Source: Muricea muricata (Eukaryota; Cnidaria; Anthozoa; Malacalcyonacea; Plexauridae). Taken from it: DNA of 64,000 nt. The notes under the pieces are model-generated. The model worked only from the letters and a program-made list of their open reading frames with translations. It made no database searches and had not been told where the DNA came from. The stretch is from NCBI GenBank assembly GCA_963855995.1, contig OY979718.1:32616982-32680981 (forward strand), given 5' to 3'. A program made the translations under genes and the position numbers. Positions 1 through 11,800 of the stretch are shown in pieces (the stretch's first letter is position 1; each line of letters begins with the position of its first letter).

Positions 1-1396
1 CAACTGACAACTGACTGATCTGAATTTTCGCCACTCATAACAATACTGCAAAGTTACTTTGAAACTTTGCACTAAAAAGGACATGTAGGATGTGAGGCAT
101 TATAGGATGAATTTAACAAAAATGTATTTTATATTTGTGGCATCTCAGGTAATCAGTACAATCATGATGGCTAAAATATAATAGTTTTTTGGAAACGTCA
201 AATCCTGTCCCTAAACCTTGTTTCAAATTCCTTCTCAGTACCACCAAAGCATGCTAGCATGATTTAATTAATTGTTGAACATGTTTTGCCCGTGTTTATT
301 GTCATATAACTCACAAGGAAAATCTTTTTGCTGAATCGTTTCCACGTGCCCCCTCCCCACATTAACCGATACCCTACATTCGCTCCCCCTCCCCAACTGT
401 GCATAAGCCGTAAAACCCTTGGCTCACATCTTGCATCAAATAGACATGTATGTAGTTACATATTACCCTAACACTATCAAGGACTTAGTGAGGCATTTGT
501 ATGTAGTTTATTTGTAGCTGTATCAGTGAGGCTTTAATTCCGTTTAGCAAGTCCACCACAGTATAAAATGAAGGCTGTGGGGTAGAAAATGCAAACATGA
601 TAAAACACCGACAGCGGGTGAATGGTGGGTATTTAATAAATTTCCCTAATAAAATGTGGACGATCAACAAATGAAAATTTTTTAGAGGTAAAGACAACAC
701 TTAAATATCATATTTCAAACCAATGAACATCTTGGCACTTTGGACCTATTTTACAATGTACAGTACTTGATACAGTAGTTAAAAACAAATATATATGCAA
801 ATGAGCTCTTGCAATGAATTTATATATATCGATTTATATATATATTGATATTACACAAATTTATTAAAGCTTTCAGGGCGTCTAGCACTGATAATCTAAA
901 CTGATATATGCATTCATTGCGTTGGTTTGGAATGTGGTATTGACATGCATACAAATCTGTCTTACCTAATAAACCTTGATTGTCAATGTTTTTTATCAAA
1001 AAAGAGACTGCATTTTTGCACTGAATACTCAACCTTATGTGGCGCTTAAGATATAGTAAAACCTTTCCAAGTATTAAGGACTTGAGAATATTACTTCTGG
1101 TTTACCCTAAATTTGCTCAATTTGGCAGAAATTTGTTAATAGCCCCATTTACTGTATATGATTCACCCACCCCCAGTATGTATTTTATATGCAGTCAACA
1201 GATTATACGGTGCAGATTGTGCTGACCAGACACAAAGGTTTTGACATTGTACAAACAACATCACTTTGTAGTTCCCCATAGCAGGAAATTAGCTCTGACT
1301 TAGAAATGAACTAATACCTAACCGCTGGTTATGGTCAGGGATAATAATACATAATCCGAACTAACATGTTCCATGGTCCAAATAATTCTGAATATG
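1..1396. other. Non-coding, nothing recognised
   Basis: AT-rich sequence with only short, unconvincing open frames. It lies downstream of the minus-strand gene that ends at 1397, so part of it should be that gene's 3' flank. I see no transposon ends or RNA gene here. Confidence 0.5.
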
Positions 1397-4300
1397 TTAA
1401 TTATCCTTTATTACAAACTGCATGTAGGCATTTCGACATATTCTCTGGCCAGTTTTGAGTTCTTTGGATGCAATATCATACTGCCCATTTACAATTTCCA
1501 TGTTTTGATAAAAATCCATCAAATAATTGTAAAAGAAAAGGGTGGAGAAATTCTGCATACATGAACTTCTCAAGCGACGTACATTTTTTCTGTTGTTTTC
1601 AGATTCTTGGTAACTAGTTTTGATAGAGTTGGACTGTGCTAACAGATTAATGTTATGATATTCACATAACGGAGACTTGTGAGGGTTGCTAGCAGTATGG
1701 AATCTATCTCCCAATACATATCTTCTCGATGAGCCTGTTAATGGGTGGACCATGGTGTCATCAGACTGAAATATGTTGATACCCTTCTCTCGATATTCTG
1801 CTGTTGTTAGGAGAGGTACACTCATATCCTACAAAGATTGAGCACAAAGTTATACGAGAGTCAACATATCTAATCAAAGATAGCTAGCTACTTGTTTGGA
1901 TTGCTAGAGGTAAATTGAATTTATATATTAACAATATCAGAAGTAGAATGGTTCTAGCTTGACCCTGGTAATGTTTATTTGCTACTATTTACTCGCATAA
2001 TCTTCAATTTGTGAAAATTTTTATCATTTCTTGAACATCTGTATGCAGTTGGGCTCTAGTGAAAAATCGCTTACAGTATATCACAAATACATATGATTTG
2101 AAGCATGCAGGGAACTCCCATTACCTTTATATAACACAATGAGTGGTGGCGCAATTTTAGTTTTTTGTGTTCAATTCTGTGTTATGGTCTGTTATTTCCT
2201 TCTTATCATTATCCTAGTTATACTTCAAAATAACAAATAAAACATACTGTGCCTGGCAATTTATCCAATGATGGCTCTTCAAAACATCCTCTGAATGTTC
2301 CCCAAAGCTGATCACTTGTTTTTTTTATCACGACACTCAAGGTGCCTCACAAAGCCACATGCTGTATCACAAAGGAAAACCAGAGGAATGTATTTAAATG
2401 ATAGATACAAGTCAACAGGATCTCGCACAGATTCTTGTAATGTAAGGAATTTTGATGCTGCTGTGACCTAAAAGGTGCAGTTACAAAAATAAATATCTGT
2501 TAGTACAATACGTACAATATAATAAACAAATTGGGAGATACAATGCCTGTGTACATACACCAAGCACCAACACTTAGTCGCTTAAGAATATGTAGCAAAT
2601 TATACTGCACTGTAGCAACTTACATCTTTAATTTAACTAACAATTTCTTGAAATTTCTATCAATTTTCTCTCTATGCTAAAGCGGCTACATGAAGTAGGA
2701 GTATTAACACTAATATAGTTACACACCCCATGACGACAAACAATGTGGTAAAAGCCACCAGTATGGCCAGGAACATGAGTGAAACCATGGCAAGGACTGG
2801 AACCAACAAGAAGAGTTTCATACAGTGATTGAAGATCAATCTGCATTTTAACCTACACAATTAAGTAGCCAAACATAATCAATTTAATGTACAGTACATT
2901 GAAATGAACCAAGTAGTGCACCTTTGTAACACATAGTGATGGCCATTGAAAGGTTGCATTGACACTATTTGGAAAAATTTACAGTATTTTAATGTTATAG
3001 TGATTAACTTTTTAATCCACACCATTTGTGATTTAGTACATCTTCCCATGGCTAGTAAAAAGGATGCATTTGCTAACTTGCCTTAGATTTGTTGGATGTG
3101 CTTATTCCACATGACTGACACAGATGCCTCAATGAAGTGATGTCCAACTCTTCAATCTTGCTCATGTCAATATTCTGATTGACAATATTGTGATGCAAAA
3201 GAGCTGGATCACCTGCTCAAAAAGGAAAGATACTAAATAAGCTTTTTCAGATTTAAATTTCTTGGTACTGGTGTGTCTGGTATATTAATACCAATTCAAT
3301 ATCCCAACTAAGATCCTCATCATAAGTAGAAACTAAATAGGGCAGAAACTCTTAAAAACAATCATATCTGGAGAGAAGCACGTTATAAATTGTGTTTCTT
3401 TGGGTATACGTGTGGGTTAATTTTACGATTTTTTGCCAAAAATAATATTTTAAAACTGTACACAAACTTGCCATAAATCATCAACAGTACACATTGATTT
3501 ACATTTGTATTCAGGTATTAAACAGTGGTATGAGTTTGTAAAAGAAACACACCTTCGTTTGGTTTTCCATGTTGCTTAAGAAAGCTGCTTTTCTTACTGG
3601 TTTCAGTGGTGATGACAAATGGACCTTTCATTGCTGGGGCCATGACTGGTGGGATATCTGAGAAGTGTGTTGAGAATTTCTCAGAACGAGTATATGTTGT
3701 GCATTCAATCCAGCGCCTCTTCAAGGTTCCAAGAAAGTCTTCAAGAGAAGTTGGACCTGTTTCCCCTGAAAGTTCATTATTTTTCGGTGTGTACTCAATC
3801 TGTGAACAAAATACATTAAATAATTTCATATATACATAGCTTCCAACAGTTCTTTCTAAATATGTTTTATCAACGATTTTAGAAAGTGTTTTTTTGCTAC
3901 AAAATATTGGCCATATGGAAAGGTCATTGTTGCAGAGAAACTATATCAAATCATTACAGGAGCCACTAAATATTTTCATAAAATATGAATGGTATCTCTA
4001 TGGATAGTGAAAGCATTTTTACTCTATGACTATAAATTAGTCTAAATGTTGCAGAATAAAAATGCTCTCACTATTACCATTGTTGTGTATAGTTTTAACT
4101 ATACACAACAATGGTAATAATAATTGAAATTGTGTTATTTTCGTGAACAATTTCCGACTCTGCATTGTCCAACCAATAACAGCACTCAATCAGAGTAAAA
4201 AAGTGTAACATGATAACAAATATAATATTGCTATTTTAATACTGTACTTTGCATAGCCAGTGTAAACAAATACTGTATTTCACTAATGTCACAACAATTT

Positions 4301-6513
4301 TTTTCATTGCCATCTCCAAAGTACACTTCACCTATGACACCACATATCCCACATATGCTGTCATCTAAATTTCGTTCTGTCATTGCTTCAAAGCAGTAAA
4401 AACCATTGTAAAGGTGCGTGGCAATGTTTTCCAGCTAATTTTTCGTTGGTGCCTCCTGGCAAGACATTAGAAATGTTTTTTTTCATAAATGGTAAAGTGT
4501 ATTAAGCAGTTTAGAAACTTTGGTTTAAAAACAATTGGCTCTATTAACAAAATAAACAATATTTACCTCCACTCTTTCAACCATAGCCTCTAGTTTGCTC
4601 TTTATTGCAATGGAAATAGGCACTCCTCTTCGAAAGAGCTGCCTCCATTCAAGCAATATCTCAAGTGAGACAAGCACTTTATCAGAGATATTGAACCTAA
4701 TGGGATTAATGGATAAATCAAAAATAAGAATAAACCAAGTTTTTTGTTTTGTTACAGAAAAGTTTGGACTGAAATCAAACATGTGATTATAGTTTATACA
4801 AAACTGCATTATTATGAAGCAGGAATGTGATTTTTATAAATCAAAAGTTTGATTTCAGTCCAAAATTGCTCAACACAAAGTTTGATAACACACTTTATTA
4901 TACGGAAATTTTTTATTGATTTCAGTACTCCACTTACCAAGCTCATAAGGAAACACTTGATGCATTGCAGAACAGTTGGGACACATTTTCACACAAATTT
5001 GCACTGTTTTAAATGGGTGCATGTTGGTGATCAAAATAGATCTGCCACGTTGTCCTGGATGGGGCTTTGAATGGCCTAGTTTACCATTACAAAGTTCACA
5101 GATTTCCTGTTCAGGTTCAAAGGTCTGTTGCCACCCTGATGGACGTGCATCCACTTTTCCAGCCTGCTTTATGATGGCCAAAGGAATTTGGTATGGTAGT
5201 GTGCGCTTCATTTTCAGGTCAATTGTGGCTTTGCGTGACTTGGTCAGATTTTCCTCATTGTTTCCGGTACCCAAGATTGTGGAATCTGGAAGTGATGCTA
5301 CTTCTTCCAAAAGACTATCTGCAGTTTCCAAGTCCTTCAGAATGCCAATTGATAACAACACATGAATGTGTGAACATATCCTTCTAGCTTTTTGTTGTTT
5401 GGCTCTGACCATTGAAGATCTGCAATCTTTTGAACAACATCTGATCTCTGTGTGAGTTACTCGTACATGGCTGTAACCAGCTGCATTAGTAGCAGTAGCT
5501 CTGCCAAAGACACAGTACATAGATGGGGAAACATGTACCGCTACTGGAAAACCCATTGCATCACATTCTGCAGCCAGTGAGTTTAAACTTGCCATTGTGC
5601 TTTCATCACATGGATATATATTATCGCCACCAGGGAGCTTATCAAAAATGTTAAGGGGAGTTGCACTGTCTGGAATCTTTTCTAAATGTTGACAAATAAA
5701 CTCTGCCTCCTTATTGCTGTTAATATGGATTGCTCTATTCTGCTTACAAATGTGATGTTGACACATAAAGGATTTTCCTTCTTTAACAACTATACATCGG
5801 TCGTCATGTGTGCTGGTATTGACAGAATAAATTGATACTTGGCCTGATTGAACAACAAGTGTGCACTTTGGTACCAGTGGACGTTTCTTTTTCTTTGGAA
5901 CATATGTGCCACCAAGCTCATTGTTACATTCAAGGCATTGTGGAGGTTTGTACCGACAATTGTACTTCCAGCCACAGTTTGGACAACAGGACAAGAGCCT
6001 TTACCACGTTGGGTCCAGGTAGCATTACATTCCTATAATTTTAAATGTAACAAAATTATTTCAGTATTACTGTTGAAGTTATAGATTAATGATCCCACTA
6101 GTGCTGTAGTGCACCATTATAGCTGTAGCGCAGAGCAGAACGCCGCATATGTATGTAGCTCTACAATCCCGAAGAATCGATGTTAAATCTTTTGCCGACC
6201 GATATGAGCAGATGTACTGTATATCCTCATTCAGACAATCGCAATATCAGATTACTTGCCACATGCTAAAAAGAACCAGCGAACGTCTTCAAACTCAATG
6301 TAAATAATCCTGGTTTCGCGTAAACGTGTGAAGCACAGCAAAGAAATACCTATAATTATGTTTGCTGGAAATACAGCTATTGCTGGATAGCGACGCAAGC
6401 ATATTAATTAAATATTAGCATAATATTATTCCTCCATAGTGTAAATTCTTTATAGTGTAATATGAGTGACAATTGTATTCAAAATATATCATTTAAAAAC
6501 TTACCTTATCCAT
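1397..6513 (-). CDS. Zinc-cluster/SAP-like KDZ-transposase-type protein, 8 exons, frame-disrupted
   Basis: Exons, in minus-strand order: 6513-6505 (Met-Asp-Lys, then GTAAGT), 6032-4938 (or 4934), 4696-4567, 3799-3553, 3212-3082, 2853-2727, 2467-2248, 1828-1397 (TAA). Acceptors are pyrimidine-rich AG; donors are GT except GC after 3082. Phases agree at most junctions. Exon 2 has CPNCGWKYNCRYKPPQC...CNNELGG, a zinc-ribbon-like cluster followed by a basic KKKKRP stretch and further Cys pairs. Exon 5 looks SAP-like (LDITSLRHLCQSCGIST). Later exons carry VCRHG/VTAASKFL, CDTACGFVRHL and DRFH motifs. I recall this order from cnidarian proteins named HMG-domain-containing protein 3-like and from KDZ-type transposases; that assignment is from memory. 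Oddities: exon 2 changes frame near 5980-5992, exon 7 has an A8 run (2319-2326) that shifts the frame into a stop, and the consensus GTAAGT donor after exon 2 puts exon 3 out of frame, whereas the GT four bases on keeps it. It is a real gene structure, but possibly a pseudogene or mis-assembled. Confidence 0.75.
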
Positions 6514-6589
6514 ATAAATACCATAAGACAAAAACCAAGAAATCCGTTTCACACGTCGAAAAAAAGCACGATATAAAAAAACGTTAGAA

Positions 6590-6800
6590 CACAATTATTA
6601 TTTTCAAGAACGCAGACACAAAGCGGGCGGAATGACAAGAAAGACAATGCGGTAATGCAGTAAGACAAGGTAAGTGATTTTTATTGGCTACGACCACTGC
6701 ACGACTAATTAGGACTAACCAATAACAGCTGGGCATTTTGTTGTCGCTGTCTAAAATAGCGCGGGCGCATTTCTTGAACTTAATCTTTTTTTCTTCGAAC
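6590..6800 (-). promoter_or_regulatory. Probable promoter region of the 1.4-6.5 kb gene
   Basis: Immediately upstream of the Met-Asp-Lys exon the sequence is locally GC-richer, with GCGGGCGG and GCGCGGGCGC, and has two CCAAT-type boxes (attggc near 6685, ccaataac near 6718). No TATA box is obvious. The call rests on position and composition. Confidence 0.35.
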
Positions 6801-6829
6801 AATGAAAACACGTATTTTGAGATAATTTT

Positions 6830-8370
6830 TTAAAGTCTCTTGTTGATTTCTTCATGGAAAATAAGACGTTTCTCAACAAAATAAGTCACAGTGTTTGTAT
6901 GCAACGATATAACAGCGTAATCGAGTGCAAACGTGCGGAAAAATGCTATTTGGAAATTGGCGACAAATGGATATTTTCCACTCATGGTCAGAATTTCAGA
7001 GGCAGGGTTTAACTACATGGAAACAAGCAAGTGTTCTCATTTTACTGTTGGTAGATGCTTAGTAACTTTTTATTCCACAGGTATGCTCAGTAAGTTGTTT
7101 GTTGTACCTTATCAGGAATCATAAGTGTCTGAAAATACACAATTTGAAGAAAATGACACATATTCCCCTTGTAGATTCGCAGAGTATAGCCGTTGCCTTT
7201 AATTAAAAATTTTATTTTATGAAAGTTAAATCCTACATTGTTCTATTAAAGCTTGAACCATTCATAGGAAAAATGCGCCAGATGTGGCAATCAACAAATG
7301 CATTTGCTGTAGTGCAGATGACATGTGATGACAAGCTATTTGAATTGCTCCACTATCGGCTTATTATATAGTAAAAATAGCTGCAAAATGATGTTGAAGA
7401 GAATCGAGTATTGCTGTTGTGATATAGGAAGTGCTATACTGATTTGTTCAAATTTAGAAGTCTCATGGTACTGTTTAACACAGGCATGTTTGCCTTGTGA
7501 AATCCTGTAGTGACATGGCATATAAATGCAAATATCTCAAAAGTTTGACTATTGCCTTTCTCTGAAATATGCCCTAAAATTATCTTTTCATACCAAGTGT
7601 CCTGGTAAAGTTAGTGGGCATGCTGGGAAAAATGCGCACGATATATTTTTTTTACCTAAATCATGTACATCCAGTAATCTCATAATATTTTGCTCCCTCT
7701 TTCTAGTCACATAATAGCTATATATTCACTCATTGTAAATGAAAATTTGATACAATGTTGCTTGCACCCTGATAAAGTAATGAAAGTCTTTTGTACCCCT
7801 TTAATTCTATATAAAAGTTGCAGACATGTGTCAAATTTTGCACTTGGCTGTTAGCATGTTACTGCTAAGGCTTAAATTATGTTGCATTTATTGAAATGAT
7901 ATTATAAAACAATCTAAATATGCTTTTTAATTGCAATTTTCACGCAATAATCCCAAAAGTTGTTATACTGGTGTACAATTGTGCAGTTTTTTATGTGCAG
8001 CATATGCATTAATTTGATAAAAAAAATTACATTTATTTTTATTATATTTTATGCTTTATTTGTAATAACATTGCTTAAATCCTCCAAACCAGTCAACAAT
8101 GTCTTTCTAGCTTGTATACCTATGTTTTTAATCCGTATCTACTTGGACTGGACAAATGATGGGTAATATTCATTGACTGAATTTTAAAAAAGTACGAGCT
8201 TGCCTGTATTCATAGCATAAAAGCAAAATAATAAAGCAAAATAATAAAGCAAAATAATAAATTTTTAAGTTAGAACCTTTGTGGTGGATCGGTTAACGTT
8301 TTTCACTAAATATTAAAGTATTTTTGTTCATTAAAGTGGTCGTTCTATGAGTATTGAAGCCAGTCAAATC
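6830..8370. other. Intergenic between two divergent genes; nothing recognised
   Basis: AT-rich spacer with no coding-like frame. The only local structure is a 13-bp unit (AAAATAATAAAGC) repeated three times around 8219-8262. Confidence 0.5.
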
Positions 8371-8379
8371 CAAAAAACA

Positions 8380-8530
8380 CTCTATTCATACGCCGCCATA
8401 TTGAATTTCACTCCCTCGCCCCAGGGATTGCGCGCTAAATTTGGCGCATGCTCCGTACAAAATGCCCAGCTGTTCTAACCAATAAGAATTGACGTTCCGA
8501 CCACTGCGACCTTACTGGAGTCAGTCTCGA
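8380..8530 (+). promoter_or_regulatory. Probable promoter of the 8.8-14.1 kb gene
   Basis: A CpG-richer island containing GCCGCCATATTG, a YY1-like element common at animal start sites, then TTGCGCGC, GGCGCATGC and an ACCAATAAG box. It sits 300-450 bp upstream of the first coding ATG at 8840. Inferred from position and motifs. Confidence 0.35.
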
Positions 8531-8550
8531 AACCTCTACGGAAAAAAGAG

Positions 8551-8786
8551 TCGGGGGGGGGGGGTGAGGCGGAATTTTGGAATGGAGAATTTTTCTTTTT
8601 TTCACCCGGGAATACGGAATTTTTTTTGTTTCCTACGCAACGGAATTGGGAATTTTGTGTGCTTGATCGGAATACAGAATTTTGTAATCTAAATGAGTAA
8701 TAAGGAATTTTTTAGACGGAATTTTTTCAATTTTACTCAAGAAAATTCGGAATTCTTAAGTTCAAAAATTCCGCCTCACCCCCCGA
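8551..8786. repeat. Inverted-repeat element (MITE-like) in the 5' UTR region
   Basis: The left end reads TCGGGGG...GTGAGGCGGAATTTT and the right end is its reverse complement, AAAATTCCGCCTCACCCCCCGA. Between them CGGAATTTT-like units recur several times. No clean target duplication is visible. It lies between the probable promoter and the first ATG, so it may be transcribed as leader sequence. Confidence 0.5.
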
Positions 8787-8839
8787 GAAAGAGCAAACAG
8801 GCTATAGATAGTGTTTTTGTAAACTACCATGCAGACAAC

Positions 8840-11800
8840 ATGTCCAAACGTTTAAAAAAATCGGCAGATTTTTCAATCGAAAGTTTGCGAGAAGAAGTCA
8901 GCAAGAAATCACTGCAAAATTATTATTTGATATTAAATCTATCGATTTGAGGTTGGTCGACTGCATTTCAGTGGAGGTTCTATTTTGCGCTGTAATTATA
9001 AAATACGGCTTAACGGTCGTTTGTGCTATCGCTCATGTCGTTTCGTCCCTGGGAGTTTTACCGGCAAATGTTCGTGCAGACGTTTTAAAATTGTTGCAAC
9101 CACAATTGAGCGTAGATGATGCCGAAACATTGTTCAAATGTGTACTGAAGTTGAACCCCTTGAACCTAACCTCTTTTGAAACTGATCAGGTGCTCGTGTT
9201 CGCACCTTCTGTGGGTACTTGTTTTAACTGTAATTCAGTTGTGGTTCGCTACAACGACCCAGTAAAAGTGAACTACCATAATCACAACGGAACAAGTAAA
9301 GGGTTTAAAGTGTCCTTGAAGTGTAATCGATGTAAGACATTTTATGGTTATTCGAAGTATGGAAATCCAGAAATAGGATGGACTTTGTACCCCGAGAGAA
9401 GACCAAAGGTTGAAGCCACAGATGTATGCTTTGTGGAAAGGTCTCTTTTAAAGTGGCAAATTTCTCTAGCGTAAGTGATCAAATTAAAAAGAAAAGGAAT
9501 GAGTCCAGAAATAACACCATGAAAGTTGAAGTAAATCTTTATAACCTGAACGTACATAAATTGCATGCTTGAGGCATTAAATTGAGGATGGTCATGGCTT
9601 TATAGGATACCCTAAACGTCGAAATATCGAGAGAGCACTGGGACCGAATTGCCCCTGTGTTTTGTGTATCCCCATACATATACTAACTATCAATATCGAG
9701 TCATTATTGGGTTGTCACATTTCTCACTCACTGGGAATGTATCTACTTCGCCAAATTTAGCTCGTAGCGCGACAATTAAGCGCAAGCGTAGCGCGACAAT
9801 CATTACTCGCCCTTCGGGCTCGCGCTTTAGCGAAATTTGGTGAAGTAGATACAGTCCCAGTGAGTGAGAAATACACAAAACACAGGGGCAACTCGATCCC
9901 AGTGCTCTCTCGACCTTAGGGTATCCTATAAAGCCATGACCAATTGAGGATACATTCTTTTAGTCCTATAATAGCACTAAAAATGAATAATCTTTAATTC
10001 AATGCTTTCTTCGGATTGTCATAGCAATCACAGTTGGATGAGTTTCTCTGGTTTCTCGACTGCTTACAATGAAGTATTTGAGCAGCTTAATACAAGCGAC
10101 GAAGGTATGAAAATTCTACTCAATGCACAGTTGAGCCCGTTTTCCACTAGGCGATTTTTTTCGCGCGACGCGAAGCGAAAACAAGAATTCGGCAACGTGA
10201 TTGGTTAACATTGATTGGCGAAAAAATTAGGAACCGTTGAACAAGGCCGCGAACAAGTAGGAACCGTTCCCACTTATTTTTCTGTTCGCGCGAACAAATT
10301 CGCCAAGTGGAAAACGGGCTTAAGCCCACTTGGCGAATTTGTTCGCGCGAACAGATAAAAAAGTAGGAACGCTTCCTACTTGTTCGCGGCGAATTTTTTC
10401 GCCAGCCAATTTTAACCAATCACGTTGCCGAATTCTTGTTTTCGCTTCGCGTCGCGCGAACAAATTCGCCTAGTGGAAAACGGGCTTTAAGAAGCGTTCC
10501 TACTTTTTTGTCTGTTCGCGCGAACAAATTTGCCTAGTGGAAAACGGGCTTTAATTATGCACCTGTCTATTGTTCAAGCATCTAGAGAGCTTTATCTTTT
10601 TTTTTGGGGGGGGGGGAAAGCTGCACGTCACTTGATATATATCATCATTATATCAACTTTAGAGCATACTCATCTACCCATCTTTAAACAAAGTTTATTG
10701 ATAAAATGTATGACTATATAATTAGTTGTAGGCTATGGAGAAAAGCAATGTGCTGCTGCGTTTTGGAATGGCGAGCTCGAAGAGGAGCTGAGAGAGCTTG
10801 GGCAATTGGATTTTTTTGGACTAATGAAAAAAGATGAAGACAAAGAGAAAGTAATGGAAAAAATAGACAGCTGCAGAGCGAAATCGGTATATAAGCATTC
10901 ATCTGCAGGTTGCTCCGATGCTTGCAGGGCTAGAGGTATGATGATAAAATTCACTGGTTAATTTTGATTTATATATATCAGTTATATTGTGTGCGAATCG
11001 TTGTTTCATGGCGCATAAATGCACAAATGAAAACGGTTGCCTTTCAAAGCCCAATTCTAAACTAACGTTCCATGCACAAAAGATCGCAAAACATCTATTT
11101 ATTAGGTTGTGGACGACTTTGGGTAGTAGATGGACAGTGGAAGCTTATGTTCGCACACTGTATGATGCAAAGAAAGGTAAAAAATACGTACACGAAGATA
11201 AGATATATCTACAGTATGATTAGCTTAGTTACAAGCTACAATGACGAGTTTGAACTAACACACGTGCAAAGTCAAAGTAATTGCGGCCATGTAATGCGTC
11301 ATAAACCGATTAAAACTATTATATAATAAAATAGGTACGCTTAGCGTACATGTGGGTAGCCTCAGGGAAGTAAGCCAAGCACTCTTAAGACCCTTTAAGC
11401 ATTGTTACTATGTTAAACAGGTGTGATTGCAACTTTGCAGGTTATGCTGAAACCAAAGCTGTTATATTTGCAATGCTTTGTTTAATGTATGCAAAAGGAC
11501 TTTTTTTGAAATAGGTGCATGCTAGTCTAGATTCAGTACAAAAATACCAGCAATATGAGGTATTCATCATATAAATTTGTTAAACTGATATAAGATTTTC
11601 TCGCAACAACATTGTGAATATATATTGGGGGGAATCATTATACATGAGGGTTGTCGACATTGAAAAATTTAACAACCAGCAAATGATTGGATGGATTGAT
11701 TGGGGGATTGATATATGAAGGTTGTCGATATTGAAAAAAATTAAAACCAGCAACATGAGGTCTTCATCATATAAATTGGTTAAACTGATATAACCAAACA

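Noticed and set aside
5790..5975. Alternative minus-strand frame continuing from the ECNATW segment
   Set aside because: After the first residues it loses the Cys pattern; the overlapping frame with CPNCGWKYN is clearly the coding one, which is why a frameshift is called.
10987..11326. Two overlapping plus-strand frames taken as one exon with a frameshift
   Set aside because: The acceptor at 11105 and the phase of the preceding exon show the real exon is 11106-11176; the upstream part of the longer frame is intron.
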